Shown here: positions 17,164-26,606 of the stretch, piece after piece
Layout of the letters: the number at the start of each line of letters is the position of its first letter
How positions within the stretch are numbered: the stretch's first letter is position 1
DNA from: Synechococcaceae bacterium WBB_10_009
GTDB lineage: Bacteria; Cyanobacteriota; Cyanobacteriia; PCC-6307; Cyanobiaceae
Direction: 5' to 3'
Length of the DNA stretch: 35,201 bases
Assembly: GCA_010030955.1 (NCBI GenBank)
Contig: RHBP01000002.1
Coordinates: 1 to 35,201, forward strand
Made by a program: the position numbers and the translations under genes
Notes under the pieces: generated by a model
The model's input: the letters and a program-made list of their open reading frames with translations, nothing else
What the model was told of the DNA's origin: nothing
The model's database searches: none

Positions 17164-18765
17164 ATGCCCCCCCTTTCCCCTGCCGCTGGCTTGGATCCCC
17201 AAAGCCAGTGGCAGCGGTTCTGCCACCTGCTCTGGCATGACGCAGGCATGGGGTTCTGGCTGGATGTGAGCCGCATGGGCCTCGATGCGGGGCAACTCGA
17301 GGCCATGGCGCCCCGCTTCGATCAGGCCTTTGCCGCCATGGCCGCCCTCGAGCAGGGGGCGATCGCCAACGCCGATGAACAGCGCCAAGTTGGCCATTAC
17401 TGGCTGCGGGCCCCCCAATTGGCGCCGGATGCCGCCACCGCTGACCACATCCGCGCCGAGGTGGATCGGATCGAGGCCTTTGGCCGCGATGTGCTGCAGG
17501 GCGTGATCTGCGCTTCCCCGGGGCAGCCCTTCACCGATGTGCTGTGGATCGGCATTGGTGGTTCCGGTCTGGGCCCCCTGCTGATGATCCGTGCGCTGCA
17601 GGATCCGGGGTCCGGCCTGCCCTTCCATTTCTTCGACAACGTCGACCCCGACGGCATGCGCCGCACGCTGGCCTCCATCGGCGAGCGCCTGCGCACCACC
17701 CTGGTGATCGTGGTGAGCAAGTCGGGGGGCACGCCCGAGCCCCACATCGGCATGCTCCAGGCCCGCCGCGCCGTGGAGGCCGCCGGTGGCCGCTGGATGC
17801 AACAGGCCGTGGCGGTGACCATGCTCGGCAGCCGCCTGGATCAGGAGGCGGAGCAGGGCGATTGGCTGGCCCGCTTCGACATGTTCGATTGGGTGGGTGG
17901 TCGCACCAGCATCACCAGCGCCGTGGGGCTGCTGCCGGGGGTGCTGATCGGCAGCGACATCCGCGCCTTCCTGGCCGGCGCCGCCGCCATGGACGCCGCC
18001 ACCCGCAACCGTGAGCTGCGCCACAACCCCGCCGCCCTGCTGGCGGCCGCCTGGTACCGGGCCGGCGACGGACGCGGCCAGCGGGACATGGTGGTGCTGC
18101 CGTATCGCGACCGCCTGGAGGTGTTCAGCCGCTACCTCCAGCAGCTGGTGATGGAAAGCCTCGGCAAAAAACTTGACCGCGACGGCCAGGTGGTGCACCA
18201 GGGTTTGGCGGTGTATGGCAACAAGGGCTCCACCGACCAGCACGCCTACGTGCAGCAGCTGCGGGATGGTGTCGACAACTTCTTTGTGACCTTCATCGAA
18301 GTGCTGGAGGACCCCGGTGACATTCCGCCCCTGGAGGGGGAGAACCCCGGCGATTTCCTGGACGGTTTCCTGCAGGGCACGCGCTCGGCCCTGACCGATG
18401 AGGGGCGCTTCAACCTCAGCATCACGCTGCAGCGTTTGGACGCCGCCAGCCTCGGCGCCCTGATTGCTCTGTTTGAACGCGCCGTGGGGCTCTACGGCGA
18501 GCTGGTGAATGTGAACGCCTACCACCAGCCCGGCGTGGAAGCAGGCAAGAAGGCTGCAGCCGCCCTGCTGGATCTGCAATCCCGCCTGGAGCAGGCTTTG
18601 GCTGACCGCCGTGAGCACACCCTGGCGGATCTGCAGGCCCGGATGGGCCTGGACTCACCGGAGTCGCTCTATTGGATCCTGCGTCACCTCTGCGCCAACC
18701 GCCGCCACATCGATGCCCGCGGCGATTGGGGCCAGCCCGACAGCCTGGTGTTCATCCACGACTGA
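17164..18765 (+). CDS. pgi: Glucose-6-phosphate isomerase
   Basis: VLWIGIGGSGLGPLLMIRAL; VVSKSGGTPEPHIGML; YGNKGSTDQHAYVQQLRDGVDNFFVTFIEV; NVNAYHQPGVEAGKKAA. ATG at 17164 (TTG at 17149 possible). Confidence 0.95.
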   Translation: MPPLSPAAGLDPQSQWQRFCHLLWHDAGMGFWLDVSRMGLDAGQLEAMAPRFDQAFAAMAALEQGAIANADEQRQVGHYWLRAPQLAPDAATADHIRAEVDRIEAFGRDVLQGVICASPGQPFTDVLWIGIGGSGLGPLLMIRALQDPGSGLPFHFFDNVDPDGMRRTLASIGERLRTTLVIVVSKSGGTPEPHIGMLQARRAVEAAGGRWMQQAVAVTMLGSRLDQEAEQGDWLARFDMFDWVGGRTSITSAVGLLPGVLIGSDIRAFLAGAAAMDAATRNRELRHNPAALLAAAWYRAGDGRGQRDMVVLPYRDRLEVFSRYLQQLVMESLGKKLDRDGQVVHQGLAVYGNKGSTDQHAYVQQLRDGVDNFFVTFIEVLEDPGDIPPLEGENPGDFLDGFLQGTRSALTDEGRFNLSITLQRLDAASLGALIALFERAVGLYGELVNVNAYHQPGVEAGKKAAAALLDLQSRLEQALADRREHTLADLQARMGLDSPESLYWILRHLCANRRHIDARGDWGQPDSLVFIHD

Positions 18766-18777
18766 GCCCTGGGGTGC

Positions 18778-21440
18778 TTAAGGCACCAGGTTGACCAGCT
18801 TGCCGGGAACCACGATCACCCGGCTGGGGGCCTTGCCCTCCAACCACTTGCTGGCGATGTCGCTCTCCAGCGCCAACTGCTCCAACGTGGCCTTGTCGGC
18901 GTCGGCGGGCACCTCCAGGCTGCCCCGCACCTTTCCCTTGATCTGGATCACCAGGGGCACCGTGTCGCGCACCAAGGCCGAGCCATCGGCCTCGGGCCAG
19001 CGCTGCCGGTGCACGCTTGTGGCGTTGAGGGAATCGCGCTGGTGCGACCCCCAAGCTTCTGCCAGAGCTCCTCGGCCAGGTGCGGCGCAAACGGGGCCAG
19101 CAGCACCACCAGGGTGCGCAGAGCTTCCGCGGCGAACACCGGGTGGCAGTCCGCCAGCAGGGGGGCCATGGCGTTGCTGAGCTTCATCAGCTCCGACACG
19201 GCGGTGTTGAACTGGTAGTCGCCGTCCAGGTCGTCGCTGATGGCGGCGATGGCGGTGTGCACGGCGCGGCGCAGGTCGGCATCGGCAGGGGCCAGGGTGC
19301 CGCCACCGGTGGCCATGGCCCCCCGCACGGCGTCCGGCGAGCCGGCCCCATCCGCCAGGCTCAGCCCTCGCTCCAGGAAGGCGTCTGCCAGGCGCCAGAT
19401 CCGCTGCAGAAAGCGGAACTGCCCCTCCACATCGGCATCGTCCCACTCCAGATCCTTCTCCGGGGGGGCCTTGAACAGGATGAACATGCGGGCGGTGTCG
19501 GCGCCGTAGCGGTCGATCACCTGGGCTGGATCAACGCCGTTGTGCTTCGACTTCGACATCTTTTCGAAGAACCTCTCCAAGGGCTCCCCGCTCACCGGAT
19601 CGCGGGGGTCCTCCGCATCGGCCACCGCTGAAGGGGGGATGTATTTGCCGCTGTTGGGATTTTTGTAGGTCACCCCCTGCACCATCCCCTGGGTGAGCAG
19701 CTTGGTGAACGGTTCGCCGCAGCTGAGCAGCTGGCGGTCGCGCAGGACCTTGGTGAAGAAACGGGAGTAGAGCAGATGCAGGATGGCGTGCTCGATGCCG
19801 CCCACGTATTGATCCACGGGCAACCAGGCATCCACCGCCTCCCGCCCGAACGGCAGCTGGGCGTTCATCGGGTCGCTGTAACGCAGGAAATACCAGCTGG
19901 AGCACATGAAGGTGTCCATGGTGTCCGTCTCGCGGCGGGCCGGCTGGCCGCAGCAGGGGCAGTCCACCTGCACCCAGCTCTCCAGCTGGGCCAGGGGTGA
20001 GGCCCCCTTGCCGGTGAAGGCCACATCCCGCGGCAGCTCCACCGGCAGCTGCTCCGTGGGCACGGGCACGGCACCACAGCTGTCGCAATGGATCACCGGG
20101 ATCGGGCAGCCCCAGTAGCGCTGGCGGGAGATCAGCCAGTCGCGCAGACGGAATTGCACCCGCTCATGGCCCCATCCCTCGGCCGCAGCGGCGGCGGTGA
20201 TGGCGGCCTTGGCCTGGTCGCTGGGGAGACCGTCAAACCGGCCCGAATGGATCAGCACGCCCGGCTCGGTCCAGGCGCCACCCTCAATGCCATCTCCAAC
20301 GCCATGTCCATCGCTGCCCTCCGGGATGATCACCTGCTGCACGGGCAGCTCGTACTGGCGCGCAAAAAGAAAGTCCCGTTGGTCATGGGCAGGGACTCCC
20401 ATCACGGCACCGGTGCCGTACTCCGCCAGCACGTAGTCGGCGATCCAAATCGGCAGCAGCTCACCGTTGGCGGGGTTGCGCACCCGGGCGCCGATGGCAA
20501 CACCGCGCTTGGGCCTGTCTTCGGCCGTGCGGTCCTGCTCGCTTTGGCGCGACACCTGATCGCAGAAGGCTTCCACCACAGCCCGTTGCTGGGGGGCGGT
20601 GAGGGCCGGCACCAGCGGATGCTCCGGGGCCAGCACCACATAGGTGGCGCCGAAGATGGTGTCGGGCCGTGTGGTGAACACGGTGATCGGCTCACCGGTG
20701 GTGCTGCCGTCGTCGCCCACCACCGCAAACTGCAGCTCCGCACCGGTGCTGCGGCCGATCCAGTTGGCCTGCATGGTGCGCACCCGTTCCGGCCACCCCT
20801 GCAGGCCATCGAGGTCGTCCAGCAGGGCCTGGGCGTAATCGGTGATCTTCAAAAACCACTGGCGCAGCTTTCGCTTTTCCACCAGTGCCCCGGAACGCCA
20901 GGAGCGGCCGTCCGCATCCACCTGCTCGTTGGCTAGCACGGTCTGGTCGATCGGATCCCAGTTGACCGTGGCCTCCTTGCGGTAGGCCAGGCCGGCGTCG
21001 AGAAACTGCAGGAACAACCACTGGGTCCAGCGGTAGTAGCTGCTGTGGCAGGTGGCCACCTCCCGATCCCAGTCGATTGACAGGCCCAGCTGGTCCAGCT
21101 GGCGTCGCATGGAGGCGATGTTCTGGTCGGTCCAGGCTCCGGGGTCCACCCCCCGTTCGATGGCGGCGTTCTCCGCAGGCAGTCCGAAGGCATCCCAGCC
21201 CATGGGATGGAGCACCTTGCGCCCCCGCAGCCGCTGCACCCGGGCCACCACATCGGTGATCACGTAATTGCGCACATGGCCCATGTGCAGGTTGCCGGAG
21301 GGGTAGGGGAACATCGACAGGGCATAGAAGCCCTGCTCACCGGGCCCCAGCTCCGGCGTGTCATGCAGCCCCTGCTCCTGCCAGGCCCGTTGCCAGCCCG
21401 CCTCAATCGCCTGGGGTTGGTAGCGGCTGGGGTCGCTCAC
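18778..21440 (-). CDS. leuS: Leucyl-tRNA synthetase, with an apparent -1 frameshift near 19048-19052
   Basis: [22 protein letters not shown] (HIGH region) and [12 protein letters not shown] (KMSKS) in one frame. The conserved C-terminus [52 protein letters not shown]...[13 protein letters not shown] lies in another frame (ORF 18778..19446). GTG start at 21440. Confidence 0.92.
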
Positions 21441-21478
21441 GGCTGGCAGAACGGCGTGCGGCTGATGCTCCCACAGCC

Positions 21479-21718
21479 TCAGGTCAGCGCCTGGATCAGG
21501 GCGATGGCGCCACGGTTCACCAGCACCGGTTCCCCCCCGGCGTCGGTCAGCAGGGCCAGATGGTCGCCATCCACCCACTGGGGGCAACCCTGCAGCAGGC
21601 GCCCCCCCTGCAGCTCCACCTGGATGGGGGTGCGGTCGCGGATCCAGCGCTGCAGGCAGCGGATGCCCGGCTGGGAGGGGTCAAACCCCGGGGGGTGGCG
21701 CTCCGTGCTGGTCCCCAT
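21479..21718 (-). CDS. hfq: Hfq-related RNA-binding protein (cyanobacterial Hfq type)
   Basis: ATG at 21718 gives 79 aa: [79 protein letters not shown]. Compare the cyanobacterial Hfq pattern (FD..LPS.R..Q..I....PVEIKL......G...W.D.D.L.L.......I...AI..I). In the ORF track it is only the tail of a spurious 480-aa ORF. Confidence 0.72.
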   Translation of the reverse strand: MGTSTERHPPGFDPSQPGIRCLQRWIRDRTPIQVELQGGRLLQGCPQWVDGDHLALLTDAGGEPVLVNRGAIALIQALT

Positions 21719-21737
21719 AGGATCGGCCCCATCCCCA

Positions 21738-21753
21738 AGCCTGTGGTCAGGCT
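21738..21753. repeat. Inverted repeat AGCCTG-tggt-CAGGCT in the hfq/dapF divergent spacer
   Basis: Perfect 6-bp arms with a 4-nt spacer, inside the 42-bp spacer. Confidence 0.65.
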
Positions 21754-21760
21754 GCCGCGC

Positions 21761-22915
21761 GTGTCTGAGTTCAGCAACCTCCCATTCAGCAAATACCAAG
21801 GTCTGGGCAACGACTTCCTGCTGCTGGATGCCCGCACCGCAGCCGATCCCGAGCAGGCCTTCGGACTCACCAGCGAGCGCGTGGTGCAGCTGTGCGATCG
21901 CCGTTTCGGCGTGGGCGCCGATGGGGTGATCCTGGCGCTGCCCTCCCAGGCCGGCGGTGAGCTGCGCATGCGCATCTTCAACGCCGACGGCAGCGAACCG
22001 GAAATGTGCGGCAACGGCATCCGCTGCCTGGCTCGCTTCCTGGCGGATGTGGACGGCGATGGGCCGGGCCGCTTCTGGCAGATCGACACCCTGGCGGGGC
22101 GGATCGTGCCGGAGTTGTTGCCGGATGGCACCGTGCGGGTGGACATGGGGGCGCCGTTCCTCGAGCCCCAGCAGGTGCCCACCACCCTGCCCGTGGGGGA
22201 TGCGGGCCTGCCCCAGGGGGAGCTGGACTTGGACGGGGAGCGCTTTGCGGTGGCGGCGGCGGGCATGGGCAACCCCCATGTGGTGATACCCGTGCCGGCC
22301 GTGGAGGAGATCGATCTCGAACGCTTCGGCCCGCTGTTTGAGCACCATCCAGCCTTCCCGGCCCGCACCAACGTGCATTTCGTGCAGGTGCTCAGCCCCG
22401 ATCACCTGCTGATGCGGGTCTGGGAGCGGGGGGCCGGCCCCACCCTCGCCTGCGGCACCGGCGCCTGCGCCACCCTGGTGGCCATGCACAGCCTGGGGCT
22501 GTGTGAGCGGCGTGCCCGGCTCGACCTGCCCGGCGGCCCGCTGCAGATCCACTGGGACGAATCCAGCGGCAGGGTGGTCATGGATGGGCCCGCGGAGCAC
22601 GTGTTCGACGGCGTCATCCCTGACCCGGAGGCGGTGGCCCTCTCCCGTCGCCAGGCCGCCGCCGCCACACCCATCGGCGAACCCGCAGCCGTGCTGGCGC
22701 CCTCCGGGCCGGAACCTGGGCCTGAGATCGATTGCGCCACGGTGTGCACCCAAGGCTGCATCCGGCCAGAGAGCTGCCCCAGTGCCGAGGCCCGTGCCCG
22801 GGTGGAGGCCCTGCTGCGTGGCACGTCCCTCGACGACCTCGTCTCCATCGCCACGAATTCCTTGGAATCCCGCACCCGGGCCCGGTTCGACAAGGGTCCA
22901 GGCTTCAACCTCTAA
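21761..22915 (+). CDS. dapF: Diaminopimelate epimerase with about 100-aa C-terminal Cys-containing extension
   Basis: FSKYQGLGNDFLLLDAR, FNADGSEPEMCGNGIRCLARF, ERGAGPTLACGTGACATLVA. GTG start VSEFSNLPFSKYQG. Tail ...DCATVCTQGCIRPESCPSAEARARVEALLRGTSLDDLVSIATNSLESRTRARFDKGPGFNL. Confidence 0.92.
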   Translation: MSEFSNLPFSKYQGLGNDFLLLDARTAADPEQAFGLTSERVVQLCDRRFGVGADGVILALPSQAGGELRMRIFNADGSEPEMCGNGIRCLARFLADVDGDGPGRFWQIDTLAGRIVPELLPDGTVRVDMGAPFLEPQQVPTTLPVGDAGLPQGELDLDGERFAVAAAGMGNPHVVIPVPAVEEIDLERFGPLFEHHPAFPARTNVHFVQVLSPDHLLMRVWERGAGPTLACGTGACATLVAMHSLGLCERRARLDLPGGPLQIHWDESSGRVVMDGPAEHVFDGVIPDPEAVALSRRQAAAATPIGEPAAVLAPSGPEPGPEIDCATVCTQGCIRPESCPSAEARARVEALLRGTSLDDLVSIATNSLESRTRARFDKGPGFNL

Positions 22916-22938
22916 GGGCATTCGCCCGGGCGACCGCC

Positions 22939-24117
22939 ATGGGGCATGACCCCCTCCGCTACCTCGACTGCAGCGCCACCACCCCGATGGCCCCGGCGGT
23001 GCAGGCGGCCCTGCTGCGCTGCCAGGCGGAGGCCTGGGCCAACCCCTCCAGCCTGCACGGCTTCGGCCTGGCGGCTGCGGAGGAATTGGAGCGCCAGCGG
23101 CAACGCCTGGCCGCCATGCTCGGTTGTGATGCTGGCCGCGTGGTGTTCACCTCCGGCGGCACCGAGGCGATTCACCTGGCCCTGTTGGGCACCTGTTCGG
23201 GGGTGGCATCCGGTGCACGGCTGGTGACCACGGCGGTGGAGCACCCGGCCACCCTGGCGGCCGCGGAGCAGCGGCGGCGGGCGGGCTGGCAGGTGTTGCA
23301 GCTGCCGGTGGATCGCCGGGGCCTGGTGGACCCCGATCAGCTGAGGCCACTGCTGGCCCCGCCCACGGCCCTGGTGTCGGTGATCTGGGGGCAGAGCGAG
23401 GTGGGCTCCCTGCAACCGCTTCACGAGATCGGTGCCCTGTGCCGTCAGGCGGGCGTCCCGCTGCATGTGGATGCCGTGCAGGTGGTGGGGCACCGGCCGA
23501 TTCAGTTCGACTGCTTGCCGGTGGACGCCCTCAGCCTCACCGCCCACAAGCTGCAGGGCCCGCGGGGCATCGGGGCCCTGCTGCTGCGTGATGGTGTCAC
23601 CCTGGAGCCGCAGCTGGGCGGCGGCGGCCAGGAGGGGGGGCTCCGCGCGGGCACCGAACCGGTGGATCTGGTGGCGGGGCTGGTGGAGGCGGTGGCCCTC
23701 AGCCAGGGGCGCCTGTCGCAGCACGGGGGCCGCGATCCGATCGCCCCGTTGCGCGATCAGCTGTTGGAGCGGCTGCTGCTGCATCCGGGCCTCGAGCTCA
23801 CCGGTGTGGATCCACGCTTGGACTCCGACGCTCGGCTGCCGCATCACATCAGCCTGTTGGCCCGCGATCCTGAGGGCAGGCCCCTGCCGGGCCGCCAGCT
23901 GGTGCATGCGCTGTGGCGGCAGGGATTCGCCGTGAGCAGCGGTTCCGCCTGCAGCAGCGGGCAGCAGCGGCCCAGCCCCACCCTGTTGGCCATGGGCTAT
24001 GGCCCCGAGGAGGCCCAGGCGGGCCTGCGCATCAGCCTGGGCCCCTGGCACACCGACACCCTGCTGGAGCAGCTGCCACCGGCCATCGACCAGGTGTTGG
24101 CAGCCTTCGGCTTCTAG
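22939..24117 (+). CDS. Cysteine desulfurase family protein (NifS/IscS-like)
   Basis: YLDCSATTPMAPAVQAALL, VVFTSGGTEAIHLAL, HVDAVQVVG, LTAHKLQGPRGIGALLLRDG, FAVSSGSACSSGQQRPSPTLLAMG. ATG at 22939. Confidence 0.9.
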   Translation: MGHDPLRYLDCSATTPMAPAVQAALLRCQAEAWANPSSLHGFGLAAAEELERQRQRLAAMLGCDAGRVVFTSGGTEAIHLALLGTCSGVASGARLVTTAVEHPATLAAAEQRRRAGWQVLQLPVDRRGLVDPDQLRPLLAPPTALVSVIWGQSEVGSLQPLHEIGALCRQAGVPLHVDAVQVVGHRPIQFDCLPVDALSLTAHKLQGPRGIGALLLRDGVTLEPQLGGGGQEGGLRAGTEPVDLVAGLVEAVALSQGRLSQHGGRDPIAPLRDQLLERLLLHPGLELTGVDPRLDSDARLPHHISLLARDPEGRPLPGRQLVHALWRQGFAVSSGSACSSGQQRPSPTLLAMGYGPEEAQAGLRISLGPWHTDTLLEQLPPAIDQVLAAFGF

Positions 24118-24142
24118 GGTCACGCCACTGGCTGCCACCGCA

Positions 24143-24787
24143 ATGCTCCCCGCCGACCTGCGCACCGCTGAATCGGAGCTGTTGACGGCGCTGCGGGCCG
24201 CCCTGGCCGAGGGGGGGAGGCGCCGCTGGACGGTCGAACTGCGGTTTGAAGGGCTGCGCATCATGCCGGTGGCGATCCGCCTGGCGGACGCCTTGCGGCC
24301 GCAGCTGCCCGCGCTGCGCCTGCTGTTCCCCGACGCCGGCGCCACCGCCCTGGCCAAACGCGATGCCCCGGAGCTCAGTGCCGCCATTGCCAGCGTGGGC
24401 GATCTGGAACGGCTGCAGCAGGCCGATGGTGGCAGCGACGGCGTGTTGCTGATCGCCGCCCCAACCCCAGCCGATTACGACGCCGTGGAGCGCACCTGCG
24501 GCCAACACCGTGGGCCGGTGGTGCTGCTCAATGGCCGGCTGGAGGATGCTGCCGTGGGCATCGGCACCGTGGCCCGCGAGCGGCGCAAGGGGTTTCTGGG
24601 GGAATGGCAGTCGGCCTATGCCCTGATTCCCACGGCGGATGGTGCCCTCCGGCATGCCCATCCCGATGCCTGGGGCTTTTACCGCCGCGATCCTGATGGC
24701 TACCGCTTCCTGACCAGCTTCGAGACCAAACCCGACACCGAGCAACTGCTGCTGGCCCTCGAGCAGGCGGCCGCCGCCGCCCCCTGA
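24143..24787 (+). CDS. DUF1995 family protein
   Basis: MLPADLRTAESELLTALRAALAEGGRRRWTVELRFEGLRIMPVAIRLADAL...RERRKGFLGEWQSAYALIPTADGALRHAHPDAWGFYRRDPDGYRF resembles cyanobacterial/plastid DUF1995. Confidence 0.8.
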   Translation: MLPADLRTAESELLTALRAALAEGGRRRWTVELRFEGLRIMPVAIRLADALRPQLPALRLLFPDAGATALAKRDAPELSAAIASVGDLERLQQADGGSDGVLLIAAPTPADYDAVERTCGQHRGPVVLLNGRLEDAAVGIGTVARERRKGFLGEWQSAYALIPTADGALRHAHPDAWGFYRRDPDGYRFLTSFETKPDTEQLLLALEQAAAAAP

Positions 24788-24849
24788 ACAGCGCAGCGCC
24801 TTGTTCCCCCTGCCCAGGCTCCGTACACTCCGGGCTCTGCACGCTTCCC

Positions 24850-25365
24850 ATGGCTGACCGCACGCGCCGCCTTTCTGCCTTGGATCTGGGGGCCGGAGCT
24901 GCGGTGCTGCTGGCGGTGGCCGGGGTGATCTGGAGCCCCAAGCTCAGCGGCGCCGTGGCCCGTGCCACCGGCAAACTGCAACCGGTGACCGTGCTCGTTG
25001 ACGTGCGCGGCGTGCCGGTGGCCAACCCGGCGGATGTGATCGATGCGGCCCGCCGCAGCGGTGCCGTGAGCCTCGTGATCCGCAACCAGCCCCACGGCCA
25101 GGTGGCTGTGAAGCAAGTGATTCCCCTGCAGCGCAAACTCTCCGCCGTGTTCGCCGACGGCCGGGTGGTGAGTGCCCCCGACCCCAACCAGCAGCAGTTC
25201 GCCACCATCGATGCCCGTTTTGTGCTCCAGGGAGAAGGCCGCAAGGGGGCTGAGGGGGTGGTGTTTGGCAACCAAAACCTCAAGATCGGCGCCCCGATCG
25301 AATTGGAAGGCACCAACTTCCGGGTGATCGGCTCCGTCACCGGCTTGCGGCTTGGGGCCAACTGA
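24850..25365 (+). CDS. DUF4330 domain-containing membrane-anchored protein
   Basis: LSALDLGAGAAVLLAVAGVIWSPKLSGAVARATGKLQPVTVLVDVRGVPVANP...VFGNQNLKIGAPIELEGTNFRVIGSV. Confidence 0.8.
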   Translation: MADRTRRLSALDLGAGAAVLLAVAGVIWSPKLSGAVARATGKLQPVTVLVDVRGVPVANPADVIDAARRSGAVSLVIRNQPHGQVAVKQVIPLQRKLSAVFADGRVVSAPDPNQQQFATIDARFVLQGEGRKGAEGVVFGNQNLKIGAPIELEGTNFRVIGSVTGLRLGAN

Positions 25366-25366
25366 G

Positions 25367-26605
25367 GTGACTGCGCAGCGGTCCCTTGCCGTCCTGGCCC
25401 TGATCGGTGCGGCCCTGCAGCCCGCCGCCCTGGCCCAGATCCCCAGCATCGCCGCCAGTTCCCTGCCGGCGGCACCACCACCGGTGGGCTTGCCCTTGCT
25501 GCAGGCCCAGGTGAGCTGCCCGGCCCTGCAACAGCGCGTGCGTGCCGTCGTGGGGGGGGAGGCGTCGGTGTGGAGCGTGAGCATCGCCGATGGCCGCGGT
25601 CGCCTGTTGGCGGATCTGAACGGCACCCGGCCGCGGATTCCCGCCTCCAACCAGAAGCTGATCAGCACCGCCATCGCCCTGGACCGGCTGGGCCCCGATT
25701 ACCGCCTGGCAACCCGCCTGTGGCGCCAGCCGGATGGCACGTTGCGCATCACCGGGGAGGGCGACCCCGACCTCGACCTGGCCCAGCTGCGGCGCTTCGC
25801 CAAGCTCGCCCTCGGTGCCGGCAACGGCCGCATCCAGCTGGTGGAGGAACCGCCCCAACGCTGGTGGCCCCAGGGGTGGGACTGGGGCGATCGCGTTGAG
25901 GCCTACGGGGCACCGATCACGCGCCTGGCGCTCACCAGCAATGCCCTCGACATGGCTGTGCCCAACCCACCGAGCCGTCTGCAGCGTTTGCTCTCCCAGG
26001 AACTCAAACGCCAGGGCGGTAGCGCCGCCATCACCCTGGTGTCACCGGCGGCCGCCGAGGCCAGTGGGGCTGAGCTGCTGCACGAGGAGCGTTCCGTGGG
26101 CATGCACGGGCTGCTCAGCCTGGCCAACACCGACAGCCACAACTTCACCGCCGAGGTGCTGTTGCGGCAGGGCGCCGGCAGTTGGGATCTGCCCGTGGCC
26201 CGCCAGCAGACGATGCAATGGCTCTCCGCCCAGGGCCTGCCCATGGCCGGTGTGAACGTGGTGGATGGCAGCGGTCTCGACCGCGGCAACCGCGTCACCA
26301 GCCGTCTGTTGGCGGCGTTGCTGCTGCGCATGGCGCAGCACCCCTACGCCCACCAGTACACCGCTTCGATGGCCATCGCCGGCCAGCGCGGCACCCTGCG
26401 CAACCTCTGGCGGGGCAGCGCCCTGGAGGGTCGGTTCCGGGGCAAGACCGGCACCATCAGCGGTGTGCGCTCGATCAGCGGCGTGCTGGACAGCCCGGAT
26501 GGGCCCCGCTATGTGAGCCTCGTGTCGAACGGCGCGGGATCCCCCAACGGCACCATCGGCGCCATCCTTGAGGAGAGTCTGGTGGCCGGGCTCTGCCCGC
26601 TCTAG
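25367..26605 (+). CDS. D-alanyl-D-alanine carboxypeptidase / endopeptidase, PBP4 (S13) family
   Basis: IPASNQKLISTAIALDRLGPDYRLATRLW (SxxK), LSLANTDSHNFTAEVLLRQGA (SxN), GRFRGKTGTISGVRSISGVL (KTG). N-terminal signal peptide; GTG start. Confidence 0.9.
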   Translation: MTAQRSLAVLALIGAALQPAALAQIPSIAASSLPAAPPPVGLPLLQAQVSCPALQQRVRAVVGGEASVWSVSIADGRGRLLADLNGTRPRIPASNQKLISTAIALDRLGPDYRLATRLWRQPDGTLRITGEGDPDLDLAQLRRFAKLALGAGNGRIQLVEEPPQRWWPQGWDWGDRVEAYGAPITRLALTSNALDMAVPNPPSRLQRLLSQELKRQGGSAAITLVSPAAAEASGAELLHEERSVGMHGLLSLANTDSHNFTAEVLLRQGAGSWDLPVARQQTMQWLSAQGLPMAGVNVVDGSGLDRGNRVTSRLLAALLLRMAQHPYAHQYTASMAIAGQRGTLRNLWRGSALEGRFRGKTGTISGVRSISGVLDSPDGPRYVSLVSNGAGSPNGTIGAILEESLVAGLCPL

Positions 26606-26606
26606 C

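Noticed and set aside
17083-18618. 511-aa minus-strand ORF opposite pgi
   Set aside because: Antisense shadow ORF of a clear pgi; biased Gln/His/Gly composition.
18766-18790. ggtgcttaaggcacc inverted repeat between pgi and leuS as a terminator
   Set aside because: Only a 5-bp stem and no T run on either strand; too weak to call.
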